Source of the DNA: Filobasidium wieringae
Taxonomy: Eukaryota; Basidiomycota; Tremellomycetes; Filobasidiales; Filobasidiaceae
DNA: 64,000 bases
NCBI GenBank assembly: GCA_001600055.1
Contig: BCIV01000010.1
Coordinates: 186,001-250,000 of the forward strand
Direction of reading: 5' to 3'
Below are positions 20,097 to 32,011 of this stretch, in pieces (positions within the stretch are counted from its first letter, which is position 1; each line of letters begins with the position of its first letter). Made by a program: the position numbers and the translations under genes. Under the pieces are notes generated by a model that saw only the letters and a list, made by a program, of their open reading frames with translations, did not search any database and was not told where the DNA came from.

Positions 20097-22001
20097 ATGT
20101 CTGACACTCCTATTGAAGTCTTGATGTGTGAGTTAGCGACGATTCGACCGAGCTGGTGTAGGGCCGGGACTGATTGTTCTCTGTGATCTATAGGTGGTAC
20201 TGGAGAGGTGAGACGAGTTTTGAAAAACGGTGCATAAGAGGTTGTTGTATTCATTACGAGATTCTTGCGATAGTACACTACCGGATGGACCGGAAGTGGT
20301 GGTTCTCAATCCGACAAGAAGGTATGCCAGCTCATCAGATCCTCTAAATCGAGCTGAAAAAGATACTGATCGAATATCAATGCTAGGTCGGTGTAGTCGG
20401 ACTCGTATGCTTCGACTTGCGTCGACGAGGAATCGTCGGAAAGTTGAACATGGTCGGTACTAGTGGAGGAAAGTTCCCTCAGATCAGGGAGCATTTGCAG
20501 AAGAACATTGGAGATGTTTACAAGATGGACACTTCGTAAGTGATTCCAACATCTGAATGATCCATGTGGTTGCTTATTGAGATGAACCGGGTTGCAGATT
20601 CACTGCGTTCCCAGAAGGTGATACCAGGGACGCCGAGGCGTACAAGGGAGCTATCGACAAGCTTCCCAAGAAGTCTATCGTTATCAGTAAGTTGTTCCTC
20701 TTGTGCTTGCATAATCACAATGTTTGACCCGCCTATGCCTGCAGTCTTCACTCCCGACTCTACCCACTATCCTATCGCCAAGTACGCCCTGGAGCGCGAC
20801 CACCACGTAATGGTCACCAAACCCGCTACTCAGCTCTTGGAGCACCACCAGGAGCTTGCCAAACTTGCCGCCGAGAAGGGACTTGTCTGCTGGGTCGAGC
20901 AGTAAGTGCCTCTCTTTCTAGATGGTAGGGAGACTTCCCGCTGATATGAAACGCTTGACTCCCGTTCAGCCACAAGCGATTCGACCCCGCTTACTCGGAC
21001 GCCAAGATGCGTTCCAAGGAGATCGGTGACTTCTCATTCTTCAACAGTTACATGTCCCAGCCCAAGAGTCAGTTGCAGACCTTCTCTGCCTGGGCGGGAA
21101 TCGACTCGGACATCAGTTACTACTTGAACTCTCATCACGTATGTTATACAAGCGAGAACTCGGTAGAAGAAAAGGAAGGCTGATTTCTTGCGGAATTGTA
21201 TAGATCGATGTGCACGCTTGGTTGGTCGAGGGTATCTTCAAGCCTGTCAAGGTCACCGCTTCCGCTTCTACTGGAATTGCCACTGCTGCTCCTTACAACT
21301 GCGATAAGAGGACTGAGGATACCATCACTCTGTTGACCGAGTGGGAGAGCTTGAAGGAGCCTGGTAGGAAGGGAACTGCCGGTGAGCCTTCACTTTTCGT
21401 AGCTTGCGATTCGAGCGTCATCTTATCCCGCAACATTGCCATTTTCAGTCTACACTGCCAGTTGGACCGCCCCTCAGAAGTCTGGAGTTCACTCGGAGCA
21501 ATACTGGAACATGGTGTGCTCCAAGGGAGAGATCGTCGTCAACCAGGCTCGACGAGGATATGAGATCGGTTCCGATGAGGGTGGAAGGATCTCTTACAAC
21601 CCGTGAGTAGTGGGTCGGCCGATGGTTTGGGGAATAAGAACTTATAACCTACTGGGACAAACAGATTCTACATGAAGTACTCGCCTGCCCCTGACGGCAC
21701 TTTCGACGGTCAGCGTGGATACGGTTATGTCTCCCTGTCTGCTTGGGTAGACGCTTGGTACGTTCGGCTTGGAACCTTGCTTCATTTGGAATCAAACTGA
21801 TAGCGTTCGTGTCCCTCGTACTACAGTATCAAGGTTAACAAGGGCGAAGCCAAGCCCGAAGACTTTGACAACTACGGTCTCCCCACCATCAAGAACACCA
21901 TCGTCACCACCGCCATCATCCGGGCTGGTCGTCTCTCGCTCGATGAGAAGCGAAGCGTCGTGATCAACGTCGACAAGAACGGAGAGTTCTCGTTGGAATA
22001 G
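20097..22001 (+). CDS. Gfo/Idh/MocA-family NAD(P) oxidoreductase
   Basis: About nine exons encode roughly 430 residues. The ATG at 20097 gives [20 protein letters not shown] after two introns are removed, including a 14-nt exon; this is a variant dinucleotide-binding glycine motif. [14 protein letters not shown] and [10 protein letters not shown] follow, then the family's catalytic-lysine context [14 protein letters not shown], and [20 protein letters not shown]. The C-terminal substrate domain includes [34 protein letters not shown] and the terminal [19 protein letters not shown]. This close subfamily is widespread in fungi, but I know of no settled substrate, so I make no pathway claim. The stop is TAG at 21999-22001; the following gene is convergent, 121 nt away. 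Confidence 0.85.
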
Positions 22002-22122
22002 AAGGTCAAAAGAGGGTTTTCATTTTCTTTCATCTAGCTGAAACGCATATAACGAAGGCACTTGTACAAGCATACATAGGATATTTGATACGATAAGGGA
22101 TTTTGCAAGGGGGACGAGCTCG

Positions 22123-23012
22123 TCACGCTTGTTTCTTCTCTAACAAGGCGTCCTTGACTGGCGCTATGTAACCTGCTCGGTATGACAGGGGAACAGACAC
22201 CCCTTGCTCCTTGAAAGCGTCCTCGACGCGTTTCTGTAAGGGATCTTCTTCTCCCTCCTCGACCTCCTTCTTGATCTCGTCACGCTCGACCGATGCCTGC
22301 TTCCACTTTTTCAACAAGACATCCCTCCCACAACGCAACGAATACAAATTATCAAACATCTTCTTGATACTCTGTAACCAACAGAAGAATTGCTGAGGAA
22401 CGAGACAGAGTCCGAGCAGGTTCTCCAGCTCGTCTAGATCATCGCGATAGTCGAGTTTGAGTCCGTTCAGCTCGTCGGCGCATTTGAGGACTTTTTCCTC
22501 GGTTTCGAGGAATGGTAAGAGCCTGAATCGAGCCAGACCGTGGCGGTAGTTTTCGAGGAATTCTTTGAAGAGATGTTTGATCTGGTCACCTAGTTCATGC
22601 TCTGGCTGTACATATGAACAATTGGTTACGCTCGTGGAAAAGATCTAGATATCGCGGACGACGTGAGCTTACCTCAACCTCTTCTATTTCAGACGTTAGC
22701 AAGTCGATAGCGACTCTTTTGGAACTGAGAGATGCCTCCAAGATCTCCGCATTGGGTAGGCTAGAGATGGGTTTCTTCTTTTGCATCTGACGAAGGGCAT
22801 ATTCCTCATTGATATCTTGCTCTTTACGTAACTCTATAGCTTGCTGTTGTCTAAGGACTACGAGCTGATATGTATCGACGATCAGCACGGACTTTCGATT
22901 GAAGCTTGAAGTCCTTGATCTTCTAGACTGGACTGACTTTGATCTGTTCCATCGTCCTGTAAGCGTCTCTGAGTTCCGCTTCGGGATCATACTCTACCGG
23001 GGTATCGCTCAT
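22123..23012 (-). CDS. Unassigned small coiled-coil protein
   Basis: Three exons encode about 250 residues. The start at 23012 gives MSDTPVEYDPEAELRDAYRT. An intron at about 22943-22877 leads to a long helical exon (VVLRQQQAIELRKEQDINEE, then LPNAEILEASLSSKRVAIDL), and another intron near 22670-22615 leads to the final exon (ELGDQIKHLFKEFLENYRHG, LARFRLLPFLETEEKVLKCA, DELENLLGLCLVPQQFFCWL). The composition is highly charged and helical, with two likely coiled coils and no catalytic motif. I do not recognise the family; size and pattern resemble small kinetochore or augmin-type subunits, but that is only a resemblance. The three exons keep one frame with good splice sites, so the gene is probably real. 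Confidence 0.6.
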
Positions 23013-24461
23013 ATTGCGTGTGTTTGGATGGAAATTGATGTTGCAGGATCGAGGAAGATGACCAGGCTTGGCATCTGCCTCATAACTTGCGTTCGTAGTA
23101 TTGGGAATGAGAGTAGTATCTGTACAACTTGTTATATAGTTGAGATTTCTGAGGAAGTATGGGTCGGGCCCTTCCTTTCTCCCCCTTCTAACGGGGGCAA
23201 TACACGGAGTGTTTCAAGGACGTTTCATTCGTACGTGCCGATCTGACCGGCCCAATATCCTCTGTCCGTTGCATTTAATGCATTTCAAAATATATGAGCT
23301 GCTATCTGCTATATCATCGGCCGGATCTTACGAAAGCTACCAAGAGATCCAGGAGATGACGCATACGTTCACGTTTCTTTCTCAAATTTCATTTCTCAAG
23401 CCATGTACGCAAGTGATCTCGGGATGACCGTGCTGATCGATTGTAGCGCTATCCTTTGGAACGAAGAGATCGCTGTCCAAGAGTAGTCACGCGTCGTCCG
23501 TCAAACCCGGTAACTTTCTGTAGATCCCATGTCATCGAGTCGAGAAAGAAGGAACGTTAGCGGAAGGAACCCCTTGAACGTTTCAGCCCATCTCCGACGC
23601 GCTTGGTAGCGATCAACGAGATTTGATTCCGACCCGCCGCCACCCGCGCTCTCTGGTCTCATCAGCTGAGACTGAAGTAGCCGGATCCTTCTGTGGATGG
23701 AAGGAAAGATGTTTCGGATTTAAAGGATGGGATGAACTCCGGGTGAGAGCGTGATTTTGATGGAACCGAACCGATGAGACGGGCGATCAGTTTGAAACGA
23801 AGGAGGAAAACGTTGGGTTTTTGGTTGGGCCGGTCTGGTCTGATGAACTGATTCAACTTGGACAAGTGGTCATCTTGATCATAACTAGTAGCTAGTAGAC
23901 GCTAGGCTGTAACTCGAAAGCAGACCTACTATCCCTTTGGTACCTTGAACCCCACGTCCCCGCATCTGATCAAGAACGAGACGGCATCATAATCAATCAC
24001 ACGCGACAAAGCCTTAACCGAGTACGCTTCTTGCGCTGTTTACCCTCTCCATCCATCCAAAAGAGGATGGAAACGCAGTCCATCCACTCTTTCAAAGGAT
24101 AAACGTAGCCTCTGAGAATTTATCAAGCGATACGATTCGGCACTGCACCGTCAGGAACTTGCGTATAAAGAGCAGCGATTCCTGATCGACTCCACTTGAG
24201 CATTTCCTTTCGATATCTTGCTTCACCATCAGTAACGCCTTCTTCCCCGGGTATCCCAACCAGATTATTACAAGTACGTCCTGATAGTGCAAGACTATCA
24301 ATCCCAGCTACCACCAGATATAAACTCGGCGACAACCCAGTCTATTTCGCACCGCTTACATTCGAAGCCTTATCGTAAGTCTAAATCACAACCATCCATA
24401 CCTCAGTCACCGTCACCGATAATAACCTCCTGTTTCTCAAAGACCAAACAGACCTCATACA
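23013..24461. other. 1.45-kb divergent intergenic region
   Basis: Lies between two divergent genes. Open frames near 23660-23870 and 24090-24340 overlap on different frames and lack recognisable domains. The part from 24290 to 24461 is open in another frame upstream of the 646-residue ORF and is more likely 5' UTR. Confidence 0.35.
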
Positions 24462-26402
24462 ATGCGCTGGGCATCTCAATTCCTAAGATCCCCCGTTATA
24501 ACCGAGAACGGTTCTCTCGACCCTACGGACCTGAGCGTCTCCTTCTTCGATTGTCTAGGTGACGATTCTCGAGGTCGCGTCTCCGAGTCTAAAGTCAACA
24601 AAGCCGCTGAGTCACAGTTGTTAGGAAGTATGCAGTTGGATTTGGAAGAGAAGAAGACGGGATTGGGGTTGTTTAGGCGACTTAGTGCTATGAAGAGTAC
24701 TCCCGAGGGCGAAGCAGGCCGGTCAAACGGAGGATTGGATGCGGAGAAGGATTCAATCGTTACTGCCACCGGATTAGTTGAAGAAGACATCGAAGTAGCC
24801 CAGGATCAATTCAGCGAAGCGGACAAGGTTCACTCCAAGTCTGACGGGATGGAAACCGAACAACCTGTTCATTACCTCTCTGCGCTGCTCGATGCTCAGT
24901 ACCCTGTCGCTCGAAAACACTCCACCGAGCCCAAGTCGGACTGCGGACCCAACTCAAACGTCCAGGATCAAACCCGCAAGTCCATCGAACCAAACCAACA
25001 GAACAAGAAACCTCGACCATCTCCTCCTCATCTAAACATTTTGCCCACAATCACTCCCGTCTCCTCCTTCCATACCCCTTCTCACCTTGGCGTGACAGAG
25101 GCGGGGGAATATGACCCGGACTGTCTCTCTATCGAGATCGAACTGAAGGATTCTAGATGTGAAAGGAAATCGCTCAAACAGCCGAAAACGGCATTGGGTT
25201 GGGTCGGGAGCGATTGGGGTCGTACGGAATCAACAACGAAAGCTAGCATCAAGGGAACTAGGGGAAGCGCGATCTTCCCCTCGGAGGAGAGAAGGAGGAT
25301 GAGTCGAACTCTCAAACAAGAACCTACATCTCTTCATCCCAACCCATCTATGGATCTGGATAACACGTATTTCCGACTCTCACCTGAATCGGAGATGGAG
25401 AAGATTTTTGGAAAACTGAGCCCACCTACTCAGGATCACGCCAACTCTCGTCACTCGTTCTCCGCTCTGGACGCACCTAAACCCGCTTTTCATTTCGATT
25501 CATACCAAGGTCCTTCGTCCAAGCACACTCACACTAGGAGTAATAGCGAAGGCGACTCCGTCTTCTCTTCCTCTCTCGATCCGGACGAGGGTGGCTGGTA
25601 TAGGTTATCAAAGGGAGATCACCTAAGTTGGGAAGAGTTTTCCAGGAGCTACGAGATGAAGAAGGGTTGTGACCCTTTAGTCGAAGGGATCAGGAGGAGT
25701 TTGGAAAGACCCAGTGTGGAAGGCCTTGGAGCGAGGAAACGGGATTCCGGGAAAAGGGGAAAGGGATCGAGAGGATATGAGAGCGAGAGTACGATCCGCT
25801 CCAGTTGCGATTCTACCGATTCGCAGATCGCCACCATCCAGACGACTATCAGGCCGAGCAACGGGTTTTCAGCTACCACACCCTTGACTCCTATGACGAA
25901 TTTGATCCTCTCCACCTCCCCGTCGGACAAGAACGCTAGCGGGTCACACCCTGCCGCACAGAAGGCTTCCCACAATGATACAGCTCGGGAACCAGCATCA
26001 GCCAGTCACGGAAAGGAGTTCTTTCATCCCTTCAGGACCTCGCCGTTCAGCAAGACGAGCAGCAAGACGAGAAGCGTCAGCCGCGCGTCGACCCAAGTCG
26101 GCACTCCCCAATCTGACGTCGCTTCATACTCGGCTACAAACCATCCGTTTGCTAAGGGAAAATCCATGGCGACTCAACAACCAGAACCAAAGCGCGATTC
26201 CAGTTTCTTCGTAGATGAATCGGCCCTGAACGAGTCGGGCAGGAAGAGCTTTGCTCAGTTGAAAAAGACTATCCATATCTTTGGTCCGCCTGATATGAAG
26301 CCCGGCTCTAAAGGGCGATACACCACCATGGAAATCGACTTCTCCCAAGCTAAATCTCCCCATCAGCGAAGATATGAGCGAGAAATGAGCTGGATTTCGT
26401 AA
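24462..26402 (+). CDS. Large disordered Ser/Pro-rich protein of unknown function
   Basis: A single uninterrupted frame of 646 codons, unusual in this intron-rich window. The protein is rich in Ser, Pro, Lys and Glu and mostly predicted disordered by eye. A few ordered-looking islands stand out: SQLLGSMQLDLEEKKTGLGL (about residue 50), DPDEGGWYRLSKGDHLSWEE (about 375) and the extreme C-terminus, KSFAQLKKTIHIFGPPDMKP followed by a short basic tail ending YEREMSWIS. There are no zinc fingers, kinase motifs or transmembrane segments. Such islands could be short binding motifs. I do not recognise the family. The ATG at 24462 is the first in frame; earlier exons cannot be excluded. Confidence 0.65.
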   Translation: MRWASQFLRSPVITENGSLDPTDLSVSFFDCLGDDSRGRVSESKVNKAAESQLLGSMQLDLEEKKTGLGLFRRLSAMKSTPEGEAGRSNGGLDAEKDSIVTATGLVEEDIEVAQDQFSEADKVHSKSDGMETEQPVHYLSALLDAQYPVARKHSTEPKSDCGPNSNVQDQTRKSIEPNQQNKKPRPSPPHLNILPTITPVSSFHTPSHLGVTEAGEYDPDCLSIEIELKDSRCERKSLKQPKTALGWVGSDWGRTESTTKASIKGTRGSAIFPSEERRRMSRTLKQEPTSLHPNPSMDLDNTYFRLSPESEMEKIFGKLSPPTQDHANSRHSFSALDAPKPAFHFDSYQGPSSKHTHTRSNSEGDSVFSSSLDPDEGGWYRLSKGDHLSWEEFSRSYEMKKGCDPLVEGIRRSLERPSVEGLGARKRDSGKRGKGSRGYESESTIRSSCDSTDSQIATIQTTIRPSNGFSATTPLTPMTNLILSTSPSDKNASGSHPAAQKASHNDTAREPASASHGKEFFHPFRTSPFSKTSSKTRSVSRASTQVGTPQSDVASYSATNHPFAKGKSMATQQPEPKRDSSFFVDESALNESGRKSFAQLKKTIHIFGPPDMKPGSKGRYTTMEIDFSQAKSPHQRRYEREMSWIS

Positions 26403-26546
26403 GAAACCATACAGCTTTCATGTGAAATAGTTTCTTTTCCTCTACCGTGACGCGTAACCAGACTATTTTTCGGGCCGAATGTACATATTAGATGAAACTG
26501 TAACTGGGTATACGAATGACATCTATGACTGTACAATAATATTCCA

Positions 26547-28665
26547 CTAACCCTCGATCAGCGATCCGGAATTCACCAACCAATCTGCCCAGACACGGAG
26601 CGCTGGTCTACCATCTTCCAAGTGAGGAAAACGCTTTGGATCTCTGTAGAGGCTTGGCAATGAGCTTGCATGCATCGGGGTGTTGCATGTTTTTTGTAAA
26701 GCTTACCTGACAACGATTGTAGCGTGACTGTTGTATGCGTATGGGTACCCTTTAAGATGCAATCTTCAGCACGGTGCCACGAACCCGCGGTAAACGTCTC
26801 TGAAAACTCACAAGTGGCGACTCGCTGCATCTTGGGTAGGTATTGGTTAAAGTTACGGATCATCCTCTTTTGGACATCAGACAACAGGAGTTCCTGCACT
26901 TTCCCCTTTACGTGAGATTCACCTATCCACCCGTTTTCGCTTTGATCGCTGAGAAACTCGGCAGCCTGCTCGTAGCCTTGGTTGACTGGTTCGATGAATG
27001 AGGGTACGGGTATATCAGCTGAGCCCTACTTGTAAGTTCTCGTTCATGACTTACCTGAGTTTGAAACCAAAAGCGGCACGCCTTGTTTCGAAGATCTATG
27101 ACGCTTGATTCGAGTGTTTCTGCGAGCAAATCAAGTATTAGTTGAGGATTCATAAACGCCTCAAATCCAGAAAACCCGGTGTAACGCACGACTTGAGACG
27201 CTGAATTGTAAGGGTTACAAATCTGAACACGAACCGTCTTTAGTCCCAATACGCTTTCATTGCCTTTCAAGGGCGACTTACGCTGAGAGGACGAAAAGGG
27301 AAATCAAGACCGGTAGTATCGGGACGACAATCTGTGGTCCCGATCGCATGTATCAGCCAGATATCCAGCACGTGTCGATGCACTTGGAAAGCTCTCACGT
27401 AGTTGAAAGGAAATCGGAAGTTGAAGAACGGTGGCACTCCAGGTCTCTTCCTGACCGTCTTCCCCAGATCGACCGCATGATTCTCATCCTTGACTAAAGC
27501 ATCGGTTTCGTGCTCGCCATCACCTCCAGGCTCAAGAGATGGGAAGGACCAGGATTCAACGATATCATTGTCATCCGCCTTGACCTTGATACCCGTCTTT
27601 TCGAAATTGTCGTATGGATCGTATTCGCATATAGCAGCCGATGGGTACGGTACTGTCAGATCGTAGCAGCTACGAATTACAGTTATAGATTCAATCAGGA
27701 AGCTCATGATATGGGTTCTCAGCAAGGAAACGTACCCATTTGCAATGATTTGTACTTGAGAGAACCTCTGCAAGCCTCGCATAAAAGGTTGAACTATGAT
27801 CCAGAATGTTCTTCTCAGACCTCCAAAAGATGAAACCTGACGTCGACCTCACTCACCTGGGTCACTCATGACTTCCAATAACGGTCGAGGGTCTCCATTG
27901 CTGTACGAATCCCAACAGAAAAGCTCGGCTCCTGTTCTCGAAAACATATGTCCACCAATGAAATGTTTGATGGCGGAGAACCTGGTTCCTAAGAGCACAT
28001 GCGGTTCGAGTTAGGACTGTTTAGATATATTTTGAATGACAAAGGACCTACCATATTTTGGCATTCCAAGGTGCTGTGGGGAACGTATGTATTGGCTTAA
28101 GCTACAGGCATCATTGAGCTCTAGCGACAATGACTTACAGGAGTAGCCCTTGTGGAAAAAGAAGCCGGTGAATGTTTATCGAAAAAGGATGGTGTTCTGG
28201 CATCAAGCGAGCCAACCAGGTACCTGGCGATCACTAAGCGATTCGGTCAGACGAATTACTTCATGGCAGATCTCCACCGTAAAGTAGCTTACATCCTCCA
28301 AGAGAGTATCCCATCTGAATGGGAAAATCGTTCCTCGTATGAATATCATATCCCATTGGAAAGAAGAGGGCATATGGACTGACTATACTGATGGCCTTAA
28401 CGTCGCCTCCTTGACTCCATAATTTCTCAACCTTTGCATCGAGCTCTTCTTCTACTCTAGCCGACAGGATCTCAATTCCATCGAAGGTCAATGAACCAGG
28501 GAACGTAGAAGGGATGAACACCTCGAGCTCCATATCAGTTGCCTCGTCTGTTGAGCTTTGCTTTCGTGCATTGTAGGCCTTGACAAGTTCAACTTCGCAT
28601 TCAGCCAGGTTAACGGGACTACCATGCAGACCGTGTATGAGAACAGCTAGATGGATAGAGCGCAT
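26547..28665 (-). CDS. DUF676 serine esterase, Lpl1-like lipase
   Basis: About nine exons encode an alpha/beta hydrolase of roughly 480-520 residues. The start at 28665 gives MRSIHLAVLIHGLHGSPVNL, the DUF676 opening with the oxyanion HGLHG. Exons then supply the nucleophile elbow GYSLGG followed by RYLVGSLDARTPSFF, TRATPHLGMPKYG, GTRFSAIKHFIGGHMFSRTG and GDPRPLLEVMSDP. The acid residue lies in NDLTVPYPSAAI (joined across an intron), and the probable catalytic His lies near the C-terminus in YNSHATIVVR. The end reads RVWADWLVNSGSLIEG, TAG at 26547-26549. The order and motifs match yeast YOR059C/Lpl1, a lipid-droplet phospholipase, and the related Rog1. An acidic insertion (about 27420-27600) sits after the catalytic Asp. 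Substrate assignment is inference. Confidence 0.85.
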
Positions 28666-29017
28666 GTTGGAGTATAAGTTGATGGAAGTGTAGTAAAGAC
28701 GTCGTTGCGTAGGGCCAGATGGGCGTTAGAATCAGAATCCATTTCTTCTCAACGATTTTGACTATATTTATTTGTGAACGGACCAAGATGATCAATCGAT
28801 ATGCTTGCGTCACGCCCGCGATCTCGGCAGCCGACGGTCTCATGCCGCGCCCGGCGGGCATCGTGATCATGACAAAGGTGAATCAGGTACGGCTATAGGT
28901 TACAGTCTCCACGACATACAAAGTTCGAGGTATACAAAGGGAATAAAATCGTAGGCGAGGAGAGAAGGGTGTTCTAAATCGTATTTTTCGCGTAGCGTGT
29001 CATATCAACCTCGTCTC
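28666..29017. other. Promoter of the Lpl1-like gene / 3' end of OMA1
   Basis: About 350 nt between two minus-strand genes. No coding signal is seen. Confidence 0.4.
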
Positions 29018-31433
29018 TCAGGTCTTTTCCGGCTTGTCATCCCCCAGTTTTGTTCGTGCATACGTCCTCCAGCGTTCCAGCTCTTCCAGCAACCGCTGGA
29101 ACCGCGATTCTCTCTCATCGTGAACTCCACCTCTGAGAAACTGGAAGGGTAATGTTTGGGCGGAAGATTGACCTGATTTTGTACAAGCAGGCTGCGGCGA
29201 ATGAGACCAGTACTTGACGGCCAATTGAGGATCATACCCAGCATACGCTAGGAGTCTACCAGCAAATACGTTGAACGTCAGCTCGGGTTTTGGGGAAGAT
29301 CGTACGTGTAAGCTGCTCACCTTAGGCTGACGACATCCGCCTCCCTTTCTTGTTGTATACTGAAATGAACGTCCGAGTAAGCCGTCGTCTCCTCGGCCTT
29401 TTTCTTTGTGATATCGTTGATCGCGTCGTTGACGAACGGGCCCAAGAAAATTCTGTAATCATCGCCCACCCGCAAGTAATCGATCAGCCTGGACAAATCC
29501 CCTGAGACGATTCAAGATGCAGACACTCACGTAAGAGGATAAAAGATGGTACGCAGGATATCTCCCCCCAACCCAGCCGCACTGGGCACCACGATTTCGC
29601 TCCAGCTGAGCGATTCGAGATGATGGCTCAAGACCAAGTGAGACAGTTCATGAGCCAGAACGAGAGCGAGCTGTAACGTTTGTTCTTCCGTCGGTTCCGG
29701 TTGTGGTGCGAATACACGATTCGAGGTGGGTCGACGGGTGATAGTTTGAGCAGAGGGAGTGAATAGCGAAGCAAAGAAACCCCTGGATTCCGGGGGCTGC
29801 AGCTCTACTTGTTGCGGTTCCATTACCGCGCCCCGTCCCTCCTCGAGTTCCCGTCCTCCATCACCCTTTCCGCTCAAGATTTCATCCAGGATACCGGTAT
29901 ATACCACAACCCCTCCGCTCCCTCCATCCCCGAATCCATAGGACATTGCGTTCCTCTCCTCATTATCGAGCAAAAGAAGGGAATAAGGAGGTCCGACTTC
30001 CAGATGCTCCTTCCCTGAAGAATGCCCTTCCAAAGCTGTATGTAATCTACTCGTCACTCTTGCCCTAGGATGGAGTGGATGAGAGGGAGGAGGAGGTTGA
30101 GTGATTCCCGAGCCAGAGAGAGTGAAAGGAGATGGAATGGGGACCATCTCCTTCCCCTCCCTAGTCGCTCTACAATGTTCTTCTACCCCCCTCTCTAATC
30201 GTCTGAGAACTCCGTTGACCCAGCCCCATCTCCAGTCCCCGACCGGGACCATAGGCGGTGCCGGACTCTCGGCAGTGGTAAACATGGTCAAGACGCTCTT
30301 GTACCACCCAGGTCCCTTGAGTTTCGCAGTGATGTTATCCTCCTCTTCGGGACTGAGCATGATCATCCTCCACCTTCCCGTGAATGGCACTCGTTCCAAC
30401 GAAAAGGCGGCGACGATGGCGAACAAAGCGATAGGTAACCAGACGAGGGTGACGAAGATCCATTTCGTCTTCCTCATTCTGGACGCGATGAGTTTCTCCA
30501 GGGCCAAGTACCTCCTCAAGTCGTATAGTTTCTCTTTGTCGTGCAAGCTCATCTCTCTGATCTCCTTCATCGTGTTCAGTGAGGCTTTGGGTAGGTAGAA
30601 CATGTGCCACCTTTTGAAAGGGTTTCCAGAACCTTGTGCGGGCCTCTCGAGGGGAGGTAACCCGGTTCGTTCACGCGAAGTGTTGATGACCCAGTTATAA
30701 ACTCGATCATACATTTCCTCCTTGCTCCTCAAGGGTTCAATCTTGATCACCTTCTCCCCCTGATCCAACGAGACTTTTCCCCAAGGTGGCCACTTGATTC
30801 CTCTCCCCTTGATATTCTCTTTCCAACACCTCCCATCCAGCCCCTTGGCGTCTTTCCAATCATGACAATCCGGTTGAATAGGTTCCTCCACGTACATCCC
30901 CTTGTCATAGTAAAATCGAACGATATGGGGTGGAGTGTTCAGACGAGCGAAATGCGTCTCGTGCCATTTCCTCTTGGCACGTAGGCGGACCGCTTTGACC
31001 GCTGCGAATGGGAGGAGGGTGAGTACTATTCGAGAACCGGCTACTATGGCCGCCAGAGCTGCAGAGGACTGTCCGGAAGCGGCGGATCAGGGTGATTAGC
31101 GACTGAAGATGAAGTATGAGAGCGAGGACCTGTAAGATGACCTACCTTTAGGACTCCAAAAGTACTGAAAGCGAGCGTAGCAAAAGGCAATTCCCTCTTC
31201 GTTGTTGTCTTGAAACCTCTTGATCCTGCTCGAAGGGGGAACTGTGAACCCGTCCCTCTTGCTTTGTGGGTAGCAGGTCGACTCTGATCTAGACTTGCAG
31301 AGGCAGAGAGAGCGGGGCGAAAGGATTGTAAGGATATTGAGCGGGAATTCGTTGCTCTGCGTTGAGTGTTGAGGGGAACGTGTTTGAGGAGGTGAGGCCG
31401 GAATGGGATGGTCGAAGAGGGAGGGAATGGCAT
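29018..31433 (-). CDS. OMA1: Mitochondrial inner-membrane metalloprotease Oma1 (M48)
   Basis: About four to five exons encode more than 700 residues. The start at 31433 gives a long Ser/Arg-rich presequence (MPFPPSSTIPFRPHLLKHVP). A TM-like segment follows (KWIFVTLVWLPIALFAIVAA, near 30420-30480). The M48 catalytic helix has HExxH in LAHELSHLVLSHHLES (about 29620-29660). The third zinc ligand is in QERKADVVSLRLLAYAGYDP, split by an intron near 29330. The end is KLGDDKPEKT. Oma1 is a stress-activated peptidase that cleaves inner-membrane substrates such as OPA1-type dynamins and DELE1 in animals. This protein is longer than yeast (about 345) or human (about 524) Oma1: it has a long N-terminal region and Gly/Pro/Glu-rich inserts between the membrane segment and the active site (about 29700-30100). 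Confidence 0.92.
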
Positions 31434-32011
31434 GGTGAGCGGTGCGTGTGATGTGATAAGGATCCAAGTGGCTAGGTGTGGGTGTCGAATAGGAATAGGA
31501 TCATTGAATGAAGGGAATAATGTATGTGTTCTGTCCACGTTGAGACGGTTTCCCACCTCGAAGATCCGACTTTTACCCAAAATGAACGTATGAACGTTGC
31601 TTTGCTCGAACCTGGAACTCTGATTCCATCTCATTCACTCGTTCAATCACTCGGATCCGCTCAAGTCATCCTTCACGCGCTAACAAGTGCCCTTTGATTA
31701 CGTTATATCACACTTCACTAACTCCTCCGCCCGTCCGCCCTGTGGTTGTGCCGCTTGATAAGCGTTGGCGGCACGGCACAGCTGCAGGTTTACTTCGGTC
31801 ATCGTCCCGAGCGAAACAGGATATGCCCAGATGGAAGCACATGGATCAGGGAAGTGCTTTCCCACGCGTTACTGATCTCGATATGACTAACGATCTACGC
31901 TTGGAACATGAAACATCGATTTCTACAATTTCTACGTTCTACCAATCCGTCATAAACCGTGACACGCGATACGAGCCCGAGTGCTCGAGAACAGACCACG
32001 AGCACGAAACC
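31434..32011. other. Divergent promoter of OMA1 and the SDR gene
   Basis: No separate gene seen. The frame upstream of the SDR start is open back to 31694 with several in-frame ATGs, so a longer N-terminus for the SDR is possible. Confidence 0.4.

Noticed and set aside
31096..31634. Upstream extension of Oma1 on the minus strand beyond 31433
   Set aside because: The frame is open, but the ATG at 31433 begins a good presequence and the added residues look like untranslated leader.
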